Below are positions 50,457 through 59,359 of a stretch of 64,000 nucleotides of DNA, piece by piece. The DNA is from Chloroflexota bacterium (lineage in GTDB: Bacteria > Chloroflexota > Dormibacteria > Aeolococcales > Aeolococcaceae): the NCBI GenBank assembly GCA_005880985.1, contig VBIQ01000005.1, positions 248,001 through 312,000 on the forward strand, in the 5' to 3' direction. Numbering within the stretch: the stretch's first letter is position 1; each line of letters starts with the position of its first letter. Under the pieces are notes generated by a model. That model was given only the letters and a program-made list of their open reading frames with translations. It made no database searches and was not told where the DNA came from. The translations under genes and the position numbers were made by a program.

Positions 50457-51254
50457 CTACGTCGAGTAGAGGCGCCTGAGCATCTCGTTGAATTCCGTCG
50501 ACTGCTCCACCTGGGGGTTATGGGTAGAGCGATCGAAGACGACCACCTCTCCACCCGTTCGCGCGGCGACGCTCTCAACCACGGCTCTGAACGCGCGCCC
50601 AACGCGATGGGGATAGCCACTCTCAGCTGGCCAACCACCCCCGACGCTGAGCTTGGGAAACGTGGTGTCTCGAAGCTGACTCCAGTTCACGGACGCGTCG
50701 CCGGGCCATCGCGCCCGTCGCGTGGCGTCGGCCGCGGCCCAGTCCATGTCAGTCCACGTAGCCGTCCGTTTCCTGGTCGCCTGCGGCTTCCGACCCAAGA
50801 CCGCGGCGCCAAACGCGGCGACGAACTCGTCTACCTGCATTCCGGAGGCGTGCGCGTAGACATGAGCAGCATCCTCGACGATCCTTTGGGCATCGCTGTC
50901 GTCGGTCGCCAGAGTGAACATCGGCGGCTCGACCGTCACCAGCGATAACACGAGATGGGGTCGAGCCGCGGCAGCCAGCAGCGTGACTATGGCGCCGTAC
51001 GAGTGCCCGACGAGGTGCGCGGGACCCAATCGCGTCACCACATCGAGCAGGTCCCGCAGGTCGCCAGGCCATCCGTCGGACTGGATGTCTCGGCTCTGTC
51101 CGAAACCGCGGCGATCGATCAGCACCACGCGCACGAGATCAGCGAGTGTCCGCTGCTCAGGGAATGTGTCCACGCCCCATCCAAACGACCCGTGGACAAA
51201 GATGGCAGGCCTGCCCTGGCCGTAGACGTCGTAATGAATGTCCGGTACGGCCAC
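50457..51254 (-). CDS. Alpha/beta hydrolase
   Basis: The 265-residue protein has the alpha/beta hydrolase core: FVHGSFGWG (oxyanion region), IDRRGFGQS, nucleophile elbow GHSYGA with Ser, and the late His in RSTHNPQ; the acid lies between. The start is GTG 51254. The gene and its flanks are clearly lower in GC and use more A/T-ending codons than the neighbouring purine genes, suggesting later acquisition. Substrate unknown. Confidence 0.82.
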   Translation of the reverse strand: MAVPDIHYDVYGQGRPAIFVHGSFGWGVDTFPEQRTLADLVRVVLIDRRGFGQSRDIQSDGWPGDLRDLLDVVTRLGPAHLVGHSYGAIVTLLAAAARPHLVLSLVTVEPPMFTLATDDSDAQRIVEDAAHVYAHASGMQVDEFVAAFGAAVLGRKPQATRKRTATWTDMDWAAADATRRARWPGDASVNWSQLRDTTFPKLSVGGGWPAESGYPHRVGRAFRAVVESVAARTGGEVVVFDRSTHNPQVEQSTEFNEMLRRLYST

Positions 51255-51410
51255 GCTGTCAAGCTTGCGCCCAAAACGCGGCGCCGGTCATGTCAGATGG
51301 CCTCGCCGAGGAACCCGGCGAACGGTGCGCCGGCGGGAATCGCGTCAAGCAGCGTGAAGCCGGCGCGTCTGCCCTACGCAAGATTCGCCGAGCCTGCCTT
51401 GGCCTGGGCC

Positions 51411-52883
51411 CTAACTCTCCAAGGCCAACTTGTCCATCTCCAGCTGCAGCGGCACCTGGAGCGGATAGTCGCCGTCGAAGCAGGCGAAGCAGAAACCCTC
51501 GCCGCTCTGCTGCTTCACCGCTCGCTTCAGCCCCTCGATGCTGAGGTAGCGCAGCGAGTCGGCGTCGATGAGGGCGGCGATCTCGGTCTCGGTGTGGTTG
51601 GCGGCGATGAGCTCGCGCCGCGAGGCGATGTCGATGCCCATGAAGCAGGGCCAGACGATCGGCGGCGAGGCGACGCGCATGTGCACCTCGGCGGCGCCGG
51701 CGCGGCGCAGCTCGTCGACGATGCGCCGGCTGGTGGTGCCGCGCACGATCGAGTCGTCGACCACCACCACCCGCTTGCCCTGGAGGACATGGCGCATGGG
51801 ATTGAACTTCAGCCGGATGCCGGCTTCGCGCAGTCGCTGGCTGGGCTCGATGAAGGTGCGGGTGATGTAGCGCGACTTGATCATCCCCTCGGCAAAGGGG
51901 ATGCCGGAGGCTTCGGCGAAGCCGACCGCATGCGGCGTGCCCGAGTCGGGGAGGGCGATGACGATGTCGCCCTCCACCGGTGCCTCACGCGCCAGCTCGC
52001 GGCCCATGTTGACCCGCGCCTCGTACAGCGCCCGACCCATCATCACGCTGTCGGGACGGGCGAAGTAGATGAACTCGAACGAGCACATCGCCCGACGCGG
52101 CACCAGGCGGGGGATGCGAGCGCTGCCGATGCCGTCGGCGGCGACGCTGACGATCTCGCCCGGCTCGACCTCGCGCACGAAGGTGGCGCCGACCACGTCG
52201 AGGGCACAGGTCTCACTGGCGACGATGTAGCCATCGCCACCGGGAGCGTCCACCGGACCCAGCCGGCCGATGCAGAGCGGACGGATCCCGAGCGGATCGC
52301 GTGCCGCCACCAGCGAATCGCGGGTGCCGAAGAGCAGGCAGTAGGCCCCCTCGAGCCGGGGCAGGGCCCGGCGCAGCACGATCTCGAGCGTGTCCCCCGG
52401 CGTCCGCGCCAGCAGGGCCCCGATCACCTCGCTGTCGGTGGTGGTCTCGAACTCGACCCCCCGCTCGCTCAGATCGGCGCGCAGCTCGCCGGTGTTGACC
52501 AGGTTGCCGTTGTGTCCCAAGGCGACGGGGCCGAGCTGGCCGTGCTCGAAGAGCATCGGCTGGGCATTCGGCAGGCGAGCGCTGCCGGTGGTGCTGTAGC
52601 GGGTATGGCCGACCGCGATGCGGCCGCGCAGATTGCTCAGCGTCTCCTGGTCGAAGACCTGGGCGACGAGCCCCATGTCCTTGTGGACTCGCACCCCGCG
52701 CCCGTCGCCGACCGCGATGCCGGCCGACTCCTGACCGCGATGCTGCAGGGCATAAAGGCCGAAATAGGTGAGATTGGCGACGTCCTCATCGGGGGCGTAG
52801 ACCCCGAAGATGCCACACTCCTCATGGAGGCGGTCGAGCGGCTCGTCGCCAAGGTCGATGACGATCTGCTCGCCGTCAGCCAT
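51411..52883 (-). CDS. purF: Amidophosphoribosyltransferase PurF (Fe-S type)
   Basis: First committed step of purine synthesis, PRPP plus glutamine to phosphoribosylamine. The 490-residue protein has a 22-residue propeptide before Cys23 (EECGIFGVY), which becomes the N-terminal nucleophile after cleavage. The PRPP loop is [14 protein letters not shown]. The four 4Fe-4S cysteines of the Bacillus-type enzyme are all in place (RAMCSFE, WPCFMG, FCFACF), so an oxygen-sensitive cluster is expected. The start overlaps the purL stop by 8 bp. Confidence 0.96.
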   Translation of the reverse strand: MADGEQIVIDLGDEPLDRLHEECGIFGVYAPDEDVANLTYFGLYALQHRGQESAGIAVGDGRGVRVHKDMGLVAQVFDQETLSNLRGRIAVGHTRYSTTGSARLPNAQPMLFEHGQLGPVALGHNGNLVNTGELRADLSERGVEFETTTDSEVIGALLARTPGDTLEIVLRRALPRLEGAYCLLFGTRDSLVAARDPLGIRPLCIGRLGPVDAPGGDGYIVASETCALDVVGATFVREVEPGEIVSVAADGIGSARIPRLVPRRAMCSFEFIYFARPDSVMMGRALYEARVNMGRELAREAPVEGDIVIALPDSGTPHAVGFAEASGIPFAEGMIKSRYITRTFIEPSQRLREAGIRLKFNPMRHVLQGKRVVVVDDSIVRGTTSRRIVDELRRAGAAEVHMRVASPPIVWPCFMGIDIASRRELIAANHTETEIAALIDADSLRYLSIEGLKRAVKQQSGEGFCFACFDGDYPLQVPLQLEMDKLALES

Positions 52884-55134
52884 GACCGACCGTGGCGGTG
52901 GCGGGCCCCGTCAGGGCATCGTCGTAGGCGGTGCGGGCGTCGGCCAGCGAGACGTCGACGATCTGCCCGATGACGATACGGTCACCACCCACCGTGCCGA
53001 GGACTCGGAAGGGAACGCGGTGCTCTTGCGCCAGCTGAGCGAGCTGCAATGCGCTCTCCCCGGAGTAGCTGATCACGAACCGTGACTGGCTCTCACCGAA
53101 CAGTATACCGGCGCCCTGCGAGGGAGGCCCGCTCGCCTCGGCCTCGGCGAGCTCGAGCCGGCAGCCCAGCCCGCCGAGGATCGCCGACTCAGCCAGCGCC
53201 ACCGCCAGCCCACCCTCGGCACAGTCGTGGGCGGAATGCAGGAGCCCGGCAGCGACGGCGGCGCGCACCAGCGCCTGCACGCGCGCCTCGAGCCCGAGGT
53301 CGAGCTCGGGCCGAGGGCCGGCGTTGACCGCATGGGCAAGACGCTGGTACTCGCTGCCACCGAGTTCGGCAGCGATCGGACCGACCAGTGCCACGCTGTC
53401 ACCGGGAGCGGCAAGGGCGGCCCGCACGTGGCGGCGGGCATCCTCGAGCCGGCCCACCATTCCTATCACCGGAGTGGGATCGATGCTGACACCGGTGGTG
53501 TCGTTGTAAAGGCTGACGTTGCCGCTGACAACCGGGGTGCCAAGCGCTTCGCAGGCCTCGCTCATCCCCTCCACCGCCTGCTGCAGCTGCCAAAAGACCT
53601 CGGGTTTCTCGGGGTTGCCGAAATTGAGGCAATTGGTCACCGCGACCGGTTCCGCGCCGAGGGCGCTGAGGTTGCGCGCCGCCTCGGCGACGGCGATGGC
53701 GGCGCCGCGTCGCGGATCGAGGACTCCGTACCGCGCGTTGCCATCGGTGGTGAGCGCGAGCGCGAGGGAGGTCTCCTTGATCCGCAGCAGGGCCGCATCC
53801 GCACCGGGAGCGATCACCGTGTCATCGCCCACCTGGTGGTCGTAGCGGCGGAAGATCGGGCGCCGGCTGCCGATGTTGGGGCTGCCGAGCAGACGCAGCA
53901 GCGCCTCACCCGCCGGCCACGGAGGCCTCTCGGCCAGCGGGTCATGGGCCAGCAGCGCCGGCGTCGCCGCCGGCGGTCGGGAAGCCGGATGGCGCAGCGG
54001 CACCTCGTCGATCAGCATCTCCAACGGCAGGTCGCACACCACCGCGTCGCCGTCGCGCACCACCAGTCGGGCGGTGTCGGTGATGCGACCGACGATGTCG
54101 GAGTGCAGGTCCCACCGGTCGAAGACGGCGCGCACGGCGTCCTCCGCACCCGCCTGCACCACCAGCAGCATCCGCTCCTGCGACTCGCTGAGCATCACCT
54201 CGTAGGCGGTCATGCCGCGCTCCCGGCGCGAGACCTGGGCGACGTCGACCTCGATGCCACAGCCGCCGCGGTGGGCGAGCTCGGCGGTGCTGCTCGCCAG
54301 GCCGGCGGCCCCGAGGTCCTGGACCGCGACCACCCGGGGATCCCCGGCGAGCTCGAGGCAAGCCTCCATCAGGCACTTCTCCAGGAAGGGATTACCCACC
54401 TGCACCGCCGGACGGCGCTCCTCCGAGGACTCATCCAGCTCGACGCTGGCGAAGGTGGCACCGTGGATGCCGTCGCGGCCGGTGTCGGCGCCCACCAGCA
54501 GCACCGGATTGCCGGGCCCAGCCGCAGACGCGCGGGTGAGGCGCGAGTGCTCGATCACGCCCACACACATCGCGTTGACCAGGCAGTTGTGCCGGTAGGA
54601 GTCGTCGAAGTAGATCTCGCCACCGACGGTGGGCACCCCGATGCAGTTGCCGTAGCCGCCGATGCCGGCCACGACTCCGTCGCACAGCCAGCGCTGGCGC
54701 GGCTCGTCGTGGGGACCGAACCGCAACGAGTCGAGCAGCGCCACGGGCCGCGCCCCCATGGTGAAGACGTCGCGGAGGATGCCGCCCACCCCGGTGGCGG
54801 CTCCCTGGTAGGGCTCGATCGCACTGGGATGATTGTGCGACTCGATCTTGAACACCACCGCCAGCCCCTCGCCGATGTCGACGGCGCCCGCGTTCTCCCC
54901 CGGTCCCTGCAGCACGCCGGGGCCGCGCGTCGGCAGCCTCCCGAGCAGCGGCTTGCTGGTCTTGTAGCCGCAGTGCTCGCTCCACAGGGCGCCGATCACC
55001 CCCAGCTCGACCTCGCTGGGCGCGCGTTCCAGGCGTCGCACCGCGAGCCGATACTCGTCGGCGCTCAGCGCCACCTCGGCGAGCACCCCGGCATCCGGCA
55101 GCTGCGCCGGGGCAGCCGCGCCGCTCACCGCCAC
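52876..55134 (-). CDS. purL: Phosphoribosylformylglycinamidine synthase subunit PurL
   Basis: Synthetase subunit of FGAM synthase, acting with PurQ and PurS. The 752-residue protein has [48 protein letters not shown] and GNVSLYNDT. The size is that of the small PurL that needs separate PurQ and PurS, and both are encoded directly upstream. GTG 55134 (or GTG 55128) is the start; the longer open frame overlaps purQ and is spurious. Confidence 0.95.
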   Translation of the reverse strand: MAVSGAAAPAQLPDAGVLAEVALSADEYRLAVRRLERAPSEVELGVIGALWSEHCGYKTSKPLLGRLPTRGPGVLQGPGENAGAVDIGEGLAVVFKIESHNHPSAIEPYQGAATGVGGILRDVFTMGARPVALLDSLRFGPHDEPRQRWLCDGVVAGIGGYGNCIGVPTVGGEIYFDDSYRHNCLVNAMCVGVIEHSRLTRASAAGPGNPVLLVGADTGRDGIHGATFASVELDESSEERRPAVQVGNPFLEKCLMEACLELAGDPRVVAVQDLGAAGLASSTAELAHRGGCGIEVDVAQVSRRERGMTAYEVMLSESQERMLLVVQAGAEDAVRAVFDRWDLHSDIVGRITDTARLVVRDGDAVVCDLPLEMLIDEVPLRHPASRPPAATPALLAHDPLAERPPWPAGEALLRLLGSPNIGSRRPIFRRYDHQVGDDTVIAPGADAALLRIKETSLALALTTDGNARYGVLDPRRGAAIAVAEAARNLSALGAEPVAVTNCLNFGNPEKPEVFWQLQQAVEGMSEACEALGTPVVSGNVSLYNDTTGVSIDPTPVIGMVGRLEDARRHVRAALAAPGDSVALVGPIAAELGGSEYQRLAHAVNAGPRPELDLGLEARVQALVRAAVAAGLLHSAHDCAEGGLAVALAESAILGGLGCRLELAEAEASGPPSQGAGILFGESQSRFVISYSGESALQLAQLAQEHRVPFRVLGTVGGDRIVIGQIVDVSLADARTAYDDALTGPATATVGHG

Positions 55135-55145
55135 GCTGCGGCCAC

Positions 55146-55859
55146 TCAGCCGACTCCCGCAGCGGTGCCCTCGCGCTCCATGCTGCGCGCCACCGAGCGG
55201 AACAGCCGCATCCCGTCGGCGCTTCCCAGCAGCGGCTCGCAGGCGCGCTCGGGGTGGGGCATCATCCCCAGCACGTTGCCGTCGTGGTTGACGATGCCGG
55301 CGATGTCGCGGAGCGACCCGTTGGGCGAGGCGGCACCCACCGGGCCGCCATCGGGCCGGGTGTAGCGGAACAGCACCCGCTCCTCGCGCTCCAGCTGATC
55401 GAGCGTCGCCTGGTCGGCGACGTAGCGGCCCTCGCCGTGGGACACGGGGATCTGCAGCACGTCGCCGACGCGGCAGCTCGCGGTGAAGGGACTCTCGGTG
55501 GTATCGACCCGCAGCCACGCCGGCGCGCAGCGGAACTGCAGCGACGCGTTGCGGAGCAGGGCTCCCGGCAGTAGGTGTGCCTCGCAGAGGATCTGGAAAC
55601 CGTTGCAAATCCCCCAGACCAGCCCGCCGCGCCGGGCGAAGTCGGCCACCGACTCCATCAGGGGCGCGAACCGCGCCACCGCGCCGCAGCGCAGATAGTC
55701 CCCGTAGGAGAAGCCGCCGGGGAGGATGACGCAGTCGACGCCGTGCAACTCGCGATCCTTGTGCCAGAGCATCACCGCCTGGTGGCCGTCCAGCCCCACC
55801 GCGTGGGCGCAGTCGCGGTCGGACCAGGTCCCGGGGAACACGGCGATGCCGAACCGCAT
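55146..55859 (-). CDS. purQ: FGAM synthase glutaminase subunit PurQ
   Basis: Supplies ammonia from glutamine to PurL. The 237-residue class I amidotransferase starts [15 protein letters not shown]. It has [17 protein letters not shown], the nucleophile Cys in GICNGFQIL, and the catalytic His/Glu in [10 protein letters not shown] 55859 overlaps the purS stop by one base (TGATG). purL follows 11 bp downstream. Confidence 0.95.
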   Translation of the reverse strand: MRFGIAVFPGTWSDRDCAHAVGLDGHQAVMLWHKDRELHGVDCVILPGGFSYGDYLRCGAVARFAPLMESVADFARRGGLVWGICNGFQILCEAHLLPGALLRNASLQFRCAPAWLRVDTTESPFTASCRVGDVLQIPVSHGEGRYVADQATLDQLEREERVLFRYTRPDGGPVGAASPNGSLRDIAGIVNHDGNVLGMMPHPERACEPLLGSADGMRLFRSVARSMEREGTAAGVG

Positions 55860-56140
55860 CAGGTCGGGGAACCCGAGCTGGGGGCGCCCCCCAGGGGCCG
55901 CACGGTGATGCGGTAGTCCTCGATCACCGGGTTGCGCAGCAGCTTCTCGCACATCTGGGTCACCACCGCCTGGGCGCTGGCCTCGTCGGCCGCCTCGACC
56001 TCCAGCTCGATGTACTTGCCCACCCGGGCCGAGCGGACGCCGGTGAACCCGAGCTGACGCAGGCCGTCGTGCACCACCAGCCCCTGGGGATCGTTGATCG
56101 AGGGTCGCAGGGTGACCACGACCTCGGAGGAAAACCTCAT
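55859..56140 (-). CDS. purS: FGAM synthase subunit PurS
   Basis: Small bridging subunit that joins PurL and PurQ. At 93 residues it has the family pattern [33 protein letters not shown] and a final [21 protein letters not shown] precedes ATG 56140. It lies between purC and purQ, as in many Gram-positive operons. Confidence 0.93.
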   Translation of the reverse strand: MRFSSEVVVTLRPSINDPQGLVVHDGLRQLGFTGVRSARVGKYIELEVEAADEASAQAVVTQMCEKLLRNPVIEDYRITVRPLGGAPSSGSPT

Positions 56141-56156
56141 CGACGCCCTCCCATGC

Positions 56157-57050
56157 TCACAGGGTGATCCCGCAGAGACGGCGCATCGCCTCGAGGTACT
56201 TCTCTCGAGTGCGCGAGACGACCTCGTCGGGAAGCTCGGGACCCGGTGGCCGCTTGTCCCAGGTCAGGGTCTCGAGATAATCGCGCACGAACTGCTTGTC
56301 GAACGACGGCTGTGACGTGCCTTCGCGGTACTGCGACGCCTCCCAGTACCGCGACGAATCTGGCGTCAGCATCTCGTCGATCACGCAGAGCCGGCCGTCG
56401 ATCCATCCGAACTCGAACTTGGTGTCGGCGAGGATCAGCCCGGCGGCCTCGGCAGCGGGAGTGGCCACGGCGAAGAGTCGCAGCGAGGCATCCTCGAGCC
56501 GGCGGGCCAGGTCGGTGCCGACGATGCCGGCCAGCTGGGCGCGGGAGATGTTCTCGTCGTGGCCGTCGTCGCTCTTGATCGCCGGGGTGAAGCGCGGTTC
56601 GGCAAGACGCGCACTCTCAGCCAACCCGGCGGGCAGCGGCTCTCCGGCCAGGGTTCCCTGCTCGCGGTACTCGCGCCAGCCGGAGCCGCTGAGATGGCCG
56701 CGCACGACGCACTCGATGTCGACGCGCTCGCCTCGGGCCACCCGCATCGAGCGAAGACGCAGCGCGTTCCAGTCGACGGCCGCCGGCAGGCTGGTGGGGT
56801 CGTCGTCACGCAGGTGGTTGGGAACCACATCCGCGGTGCGCGCAAACCACCACCGCGACATCTGGGTGAGCACCGCGCCCTTGTCGGGGATCGGCGTCGG
56901 CAGCACCACGTCGAAGGCGCTGATGCGGTCGGTGGCCACCATCAGCAGGGTTCGGTCACCGAGCTCGAAGGTGTCCCGCACCTTGCCGCGGCGGAAGACC
57001 GCCAGCCCCTGCACCTCCACACTGGTCAGGGTCGTGCCGGGAGCCGTCAT
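56157..57050 (-). CDS. purC: SAICAR synthase PurC
   Basis: ATP-dependent joining of aspartate to CAIR. The 297-residue protein has GKVRDTFELGDRTLLMVATDRISAFD, the ATP/substrate block VRGHLSGSGWREY, IKSDDGHDENIS and DEMLTPDSSRYW. It is the longer eukaryote/actinobacterial-style PurC. ATG 57050 has GGAGG 7 nt upstream; the longer open frame is within purB. Confidence 0.95.
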   Translation of the reverse strand: MTAPGTTLTSVEVQGLAVFRRGKVRDTFELGDRTLLMVATDRISAFDVVLPTPIPDKGAVLTQMSRWWFARTADVVPNHLRDDDPTSLPAAVDWNALRLRSMRVARGERVDIECVVRGHLSGSGWREYREQGTLAGEPLPAGLAESARLAEPRFTPAIKSDDGHDENISRAQLAGIVGTDLARRLEDASLRLFAVATPAAEAAGLILADTKFEFGWIDGRLCVIDEMLTPDSSRYWEASQYREGTSQPSFDKQFVRDYLETLTWDKRPPGPELPDEVVSRTREKYLEAMRRLCGITL

Positions 57051-57066
57051 CGACCGTCCTCCATGT

Positions 57067-58446
57067 TCAGCGCCCGGCGCCGCCTCCGATTCCCGCCTCG
57101 ACCGCCAGGGCGGGGCGCTTCGCGGCCGGCACCGGCGGAGCCGAGTCCAGCGGCAGCCCCAGCCGGCGGAAGGTGTCGTCGATGTGGGCGAGGTACTCAT
57201 CGAGGTCGAAGGCTCGCGCCAGTCCCTGCTCGCCCAGGGCGTCGCGCATCTCCGCCGATTGCAGCACCAGCTCGCGGAAGCCGCCCCGTCCTTCCCGGGC
57301 GGCGAGCGCGAGTGCCTGCACCGCACGGTAGGCACGCTCGCGCGGCCAGCCCCCCTCGGCCACCAACGCGGACAGCACGCGCTGGGAGTACACCAGTCCG
57401 CCGCCCCATTCGAGGTTGGCGCTCATCCGTGCCGGGTCGAGGCCCAGGCCGTGGACGACCCGGGTGGCCAGCTGCAGCATGTAGGAGACCAGCGCGCAGC
57501 AATCGGGGAGCACGATGCGCTCCGCAGAGGAGTGCGAGATGTCGCGCTCGTGCCAGAGAGCGACGTCCTCGAGAGCGGTGGCGGCGTGGCCGCGCAGCAC
57601 CCGCGCCATGCCGCAGATGCGCTCGCAGAGCACCGGGTTGCGCTTGTGCGGCATCGCCGACGAGCCCTTCTGCCGCTCCGCGAACGGTTCCTCGGCCTCA
57701 CCGACCTCGGTCTGCTGCAGCAGCCGGATGGCCGTCGCCAGCCGCTCCAGCACGCCGCCAAGAATGGCCGCGGCGCTGACCAGGGCGGCGTGGCGATCGC
57801 GCGCCACCACCTGCGTCGCCGCCGGCGCCACCGCGAGACCGAGCGCCCGGCAGACATGCTCCTCGACCTGCGGCGGCACGCCGGCGTGGGTGCCGACCGC
57901 CCCGCTGATCTGCCCCACCGCCACCTCGGCGGCGGCGCCGGCAAGGCGCGCCCGGGAGCGCCGCACCTCGTCGTAATGATTGGCCAGCTTCACCCCGAGC
58001 GTGATCGGCTCGGCGTGGACGCCGTGGGTCCGCCCCGGCATCGCGGTGCCGCGATGCTCCACCGCGCGCTCGGCAAGCGCTGCCTGCAGCGCCGCGGCGT
58101 CCTCGTCGATGACGGCGGCGGCGTCGCGCAGCTGCCAGGCGAGGGTGGTGTCGACCAGGTCCGACGAGGTCAGGCCGAAGTGCACCCAGCGACCCTCATC
58201 GCCAAGTGTCTCCTGGACGGCGCTGACAAAGGCGGCGACGTCGTGTCCCTGCTCGGCCTCGAGCTCGGCAACCCGCCCGGCGTCGACCCGGGCTCGCTCG
58301 CGGAGGCGCCGTGCGTCGGCGGCGGGGATGCGCCCGAGCTCCGCCCAGCCCTCGCAGGCGAGCAGCTCGACCTCGAGCCACCGCCGCAGCCGTTCATCGT
58401 CAGCGAAGATCGCGGCGATTCGACGCGGCGTGTAGCGCGAGATCAC
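57067..58446 (-). CDS. purB: Adenylosuccinate lyase PurB
   Basis: Cleaves SAICAR and adenylosuccinate, acting twice in purine synthesis. The 459-residue protein starts ISRYTPRRIAAIFADDERLRRWLEVE, as family members do, and has the fumarase-superfamily signature GSSAMPHKRNP with the catalytic Ser loop. HFGLTSSDLVDT and MPGRTHGVHAEPITLG hold the catalytic His residues. GTG 58446 lies 8 nt after a perfect TACAAT box, so the operon mRNA is probably leaderless. It is first of six pur genes. Confidence 0.95.
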   Translation of the reverse strand: MISRYTPRRIAAIFADDERLRRWLEVELLACEGWAELGRIPAADARRLRERARVDAGRVAELEAEQGHDVAAFVSAVQETLGDEGRWVHFGLTSSDLVDTTLAWQLRDAAAVIDEDAAALQAALAERAVEHRGTAMPGRTHGVHAEPITLGVKLANHYDEVRRSRARLAGAAAEVAVGQISGAVGTHAGVPPQVEEHVCRALGLAVAPAATQVVARDRHAALVSAAAILGGVLERLATAIRLLQQTEVGEAEEPFAERQKGSSAMPHKRNPVLCERICGMARVLRGHAATALEDVALWHERDISHSSAERIVLPDCCALVSYMLQLATRVVHGLGLDPARMSANLEWGGGLVYSQRVLSALVAEGGWPRERAYRAVQALALAAREGRGGFRELVLQSAEMRDALGEQGLARAFDLDEYLAHIDDTFRRLGLPLDSAPPVPAAKRPALAVEAGIGGGAGR

Positions 58447-58762
58447 GTGGGCCCATTGTACCGGTGGCCGAGCGAACGCCGGTGCGGTCGCCACCGGCCC
58501 GGATCGGCGAGCGGCGGCGGCGGCCTGCCGCCGGCGGCACCGGGGCCGCCGCCGGGAGCGAGAGGGCGCCCGCCGAGGCCGGGAGCGGCCGGGGTTCGGC
58601 GGCGCCCATATACTTCCTGGCGTCCCGCCCAGCCGGGCGACCATCTCCGCATCCGCCTCTCCACCGGGGACAGGGAGCGCGGAGTTCGCCCTGGAAGGTG
58701 TTCGTGTCCGTAACTGCTCTCGCGCCCTTCTCGTTCCCCAGACACGTACGCATGGCCGCGGC
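58447..58762. promoter_or_regulatory. Divergent gap purB / sigma factor (316 bp)
   Basis: Minus-strand TACAAT at 58455-58460 is the purB -10 box, with no clear -35. Plus-strand TATACT at 58609-58614 is the likely -10 for the sigma gene and leaves a leader of roughly 145 nt. No ORF with convincing codon use lies between; the part from 58500 to 58600 is extremely GC-rich, with GCCGCC/GGCGGC self-complementary runs. Confidence 0.5.
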
Positions 58763-59359
58763 ATGACGCTACCGCGGGCGTACGAGGATCAACTGGTCGA
58801 GCGCGCCAAGGGCGACGCCGACGCCTTCGGGGAACTCTACGACCACTACTTCGGGCAGATCTACCGGTTCGTCTACAGCCGGCTGCGAGACCAGGATGCC
58901 GCCGAGGACGTCACCTCGGAGGTGTTCTTCAAGGCCCTCCGCGCCATCCACCGGTACCGGCCCAGCGGTCATCCCTTCAGCGCCTGGCTCTATCAGATCA
59001 GCGTGAACGCCATTGCCGACCACTACCGCGCCAAGCGGCCCGAGTCCGACCTCGACGCCGCGGTGGCCGTGGCCACCCCGGGAGCACCCCTGGACGAGCG
59101 CGTCGCCCAGCGCGACGAGGCGGCTCGCGTCTGGGCGGCGATCGACTCGCTGCCGCCGCAGCAGCGCACGGCGATGACGCTCAAGCTCGGCGAGGACCTC
59201 AAGCTCGCCCAGATCGGCACGATCATGGGCAAGAGCGAGGGGGCGGTGAAGCTGCTCATCCACCGCGGCATGCTCGGCGTCAGGCAGCGCCTCGGCATCG
59301 TCGCCGGCGGCGAGACGCCCCACGCCAACACCGCGCCGTCCTCGCGAGAGACGCCATGA
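58763..59359 (+). CDS. ECF-type RNA polymerase sigma factor
   Basis: A 198-residue sigma-70-family factor. Region 2 spans about residues 25-90 (YDHYFGQIYRFVYSRLRDQDAAEDVTSEVFFKAL, read in parts) and region 4 about 125-180 (LPPQQRTAMTLKLGEDLKLAQIGTIMGKSEGAVKLLIHRG), with a Pro/Ala linker between and no region 3. The ATG at 58763 follows a long leader. Its stop overlaps the next gene (ATGA), the classic arrangement for a sigma factor and its regulator. Confidence 0.92.
   Translation: MTLPRAYEDQLVERAKGDADAFGELYDHYFGQIYRFVYSRLRDQDAAEDVTSEVFFKALRAIHRYRPSGHPFSAWLYQISVNAIADHYRAKRPESDLDAAVAVATPGAPLDERVAQRDEAARVWAAIDSLPPQQRTAMTLKLGEDLKLAQIGTIMGKSEGAVKLLIHRGMLGVRQRLGIVAGGETPHANTAPSSRETP

Noticed and set aside
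53227-55365. 712-codon open frame on the plus strand
   Set aside because: Complement of purL and purQ.
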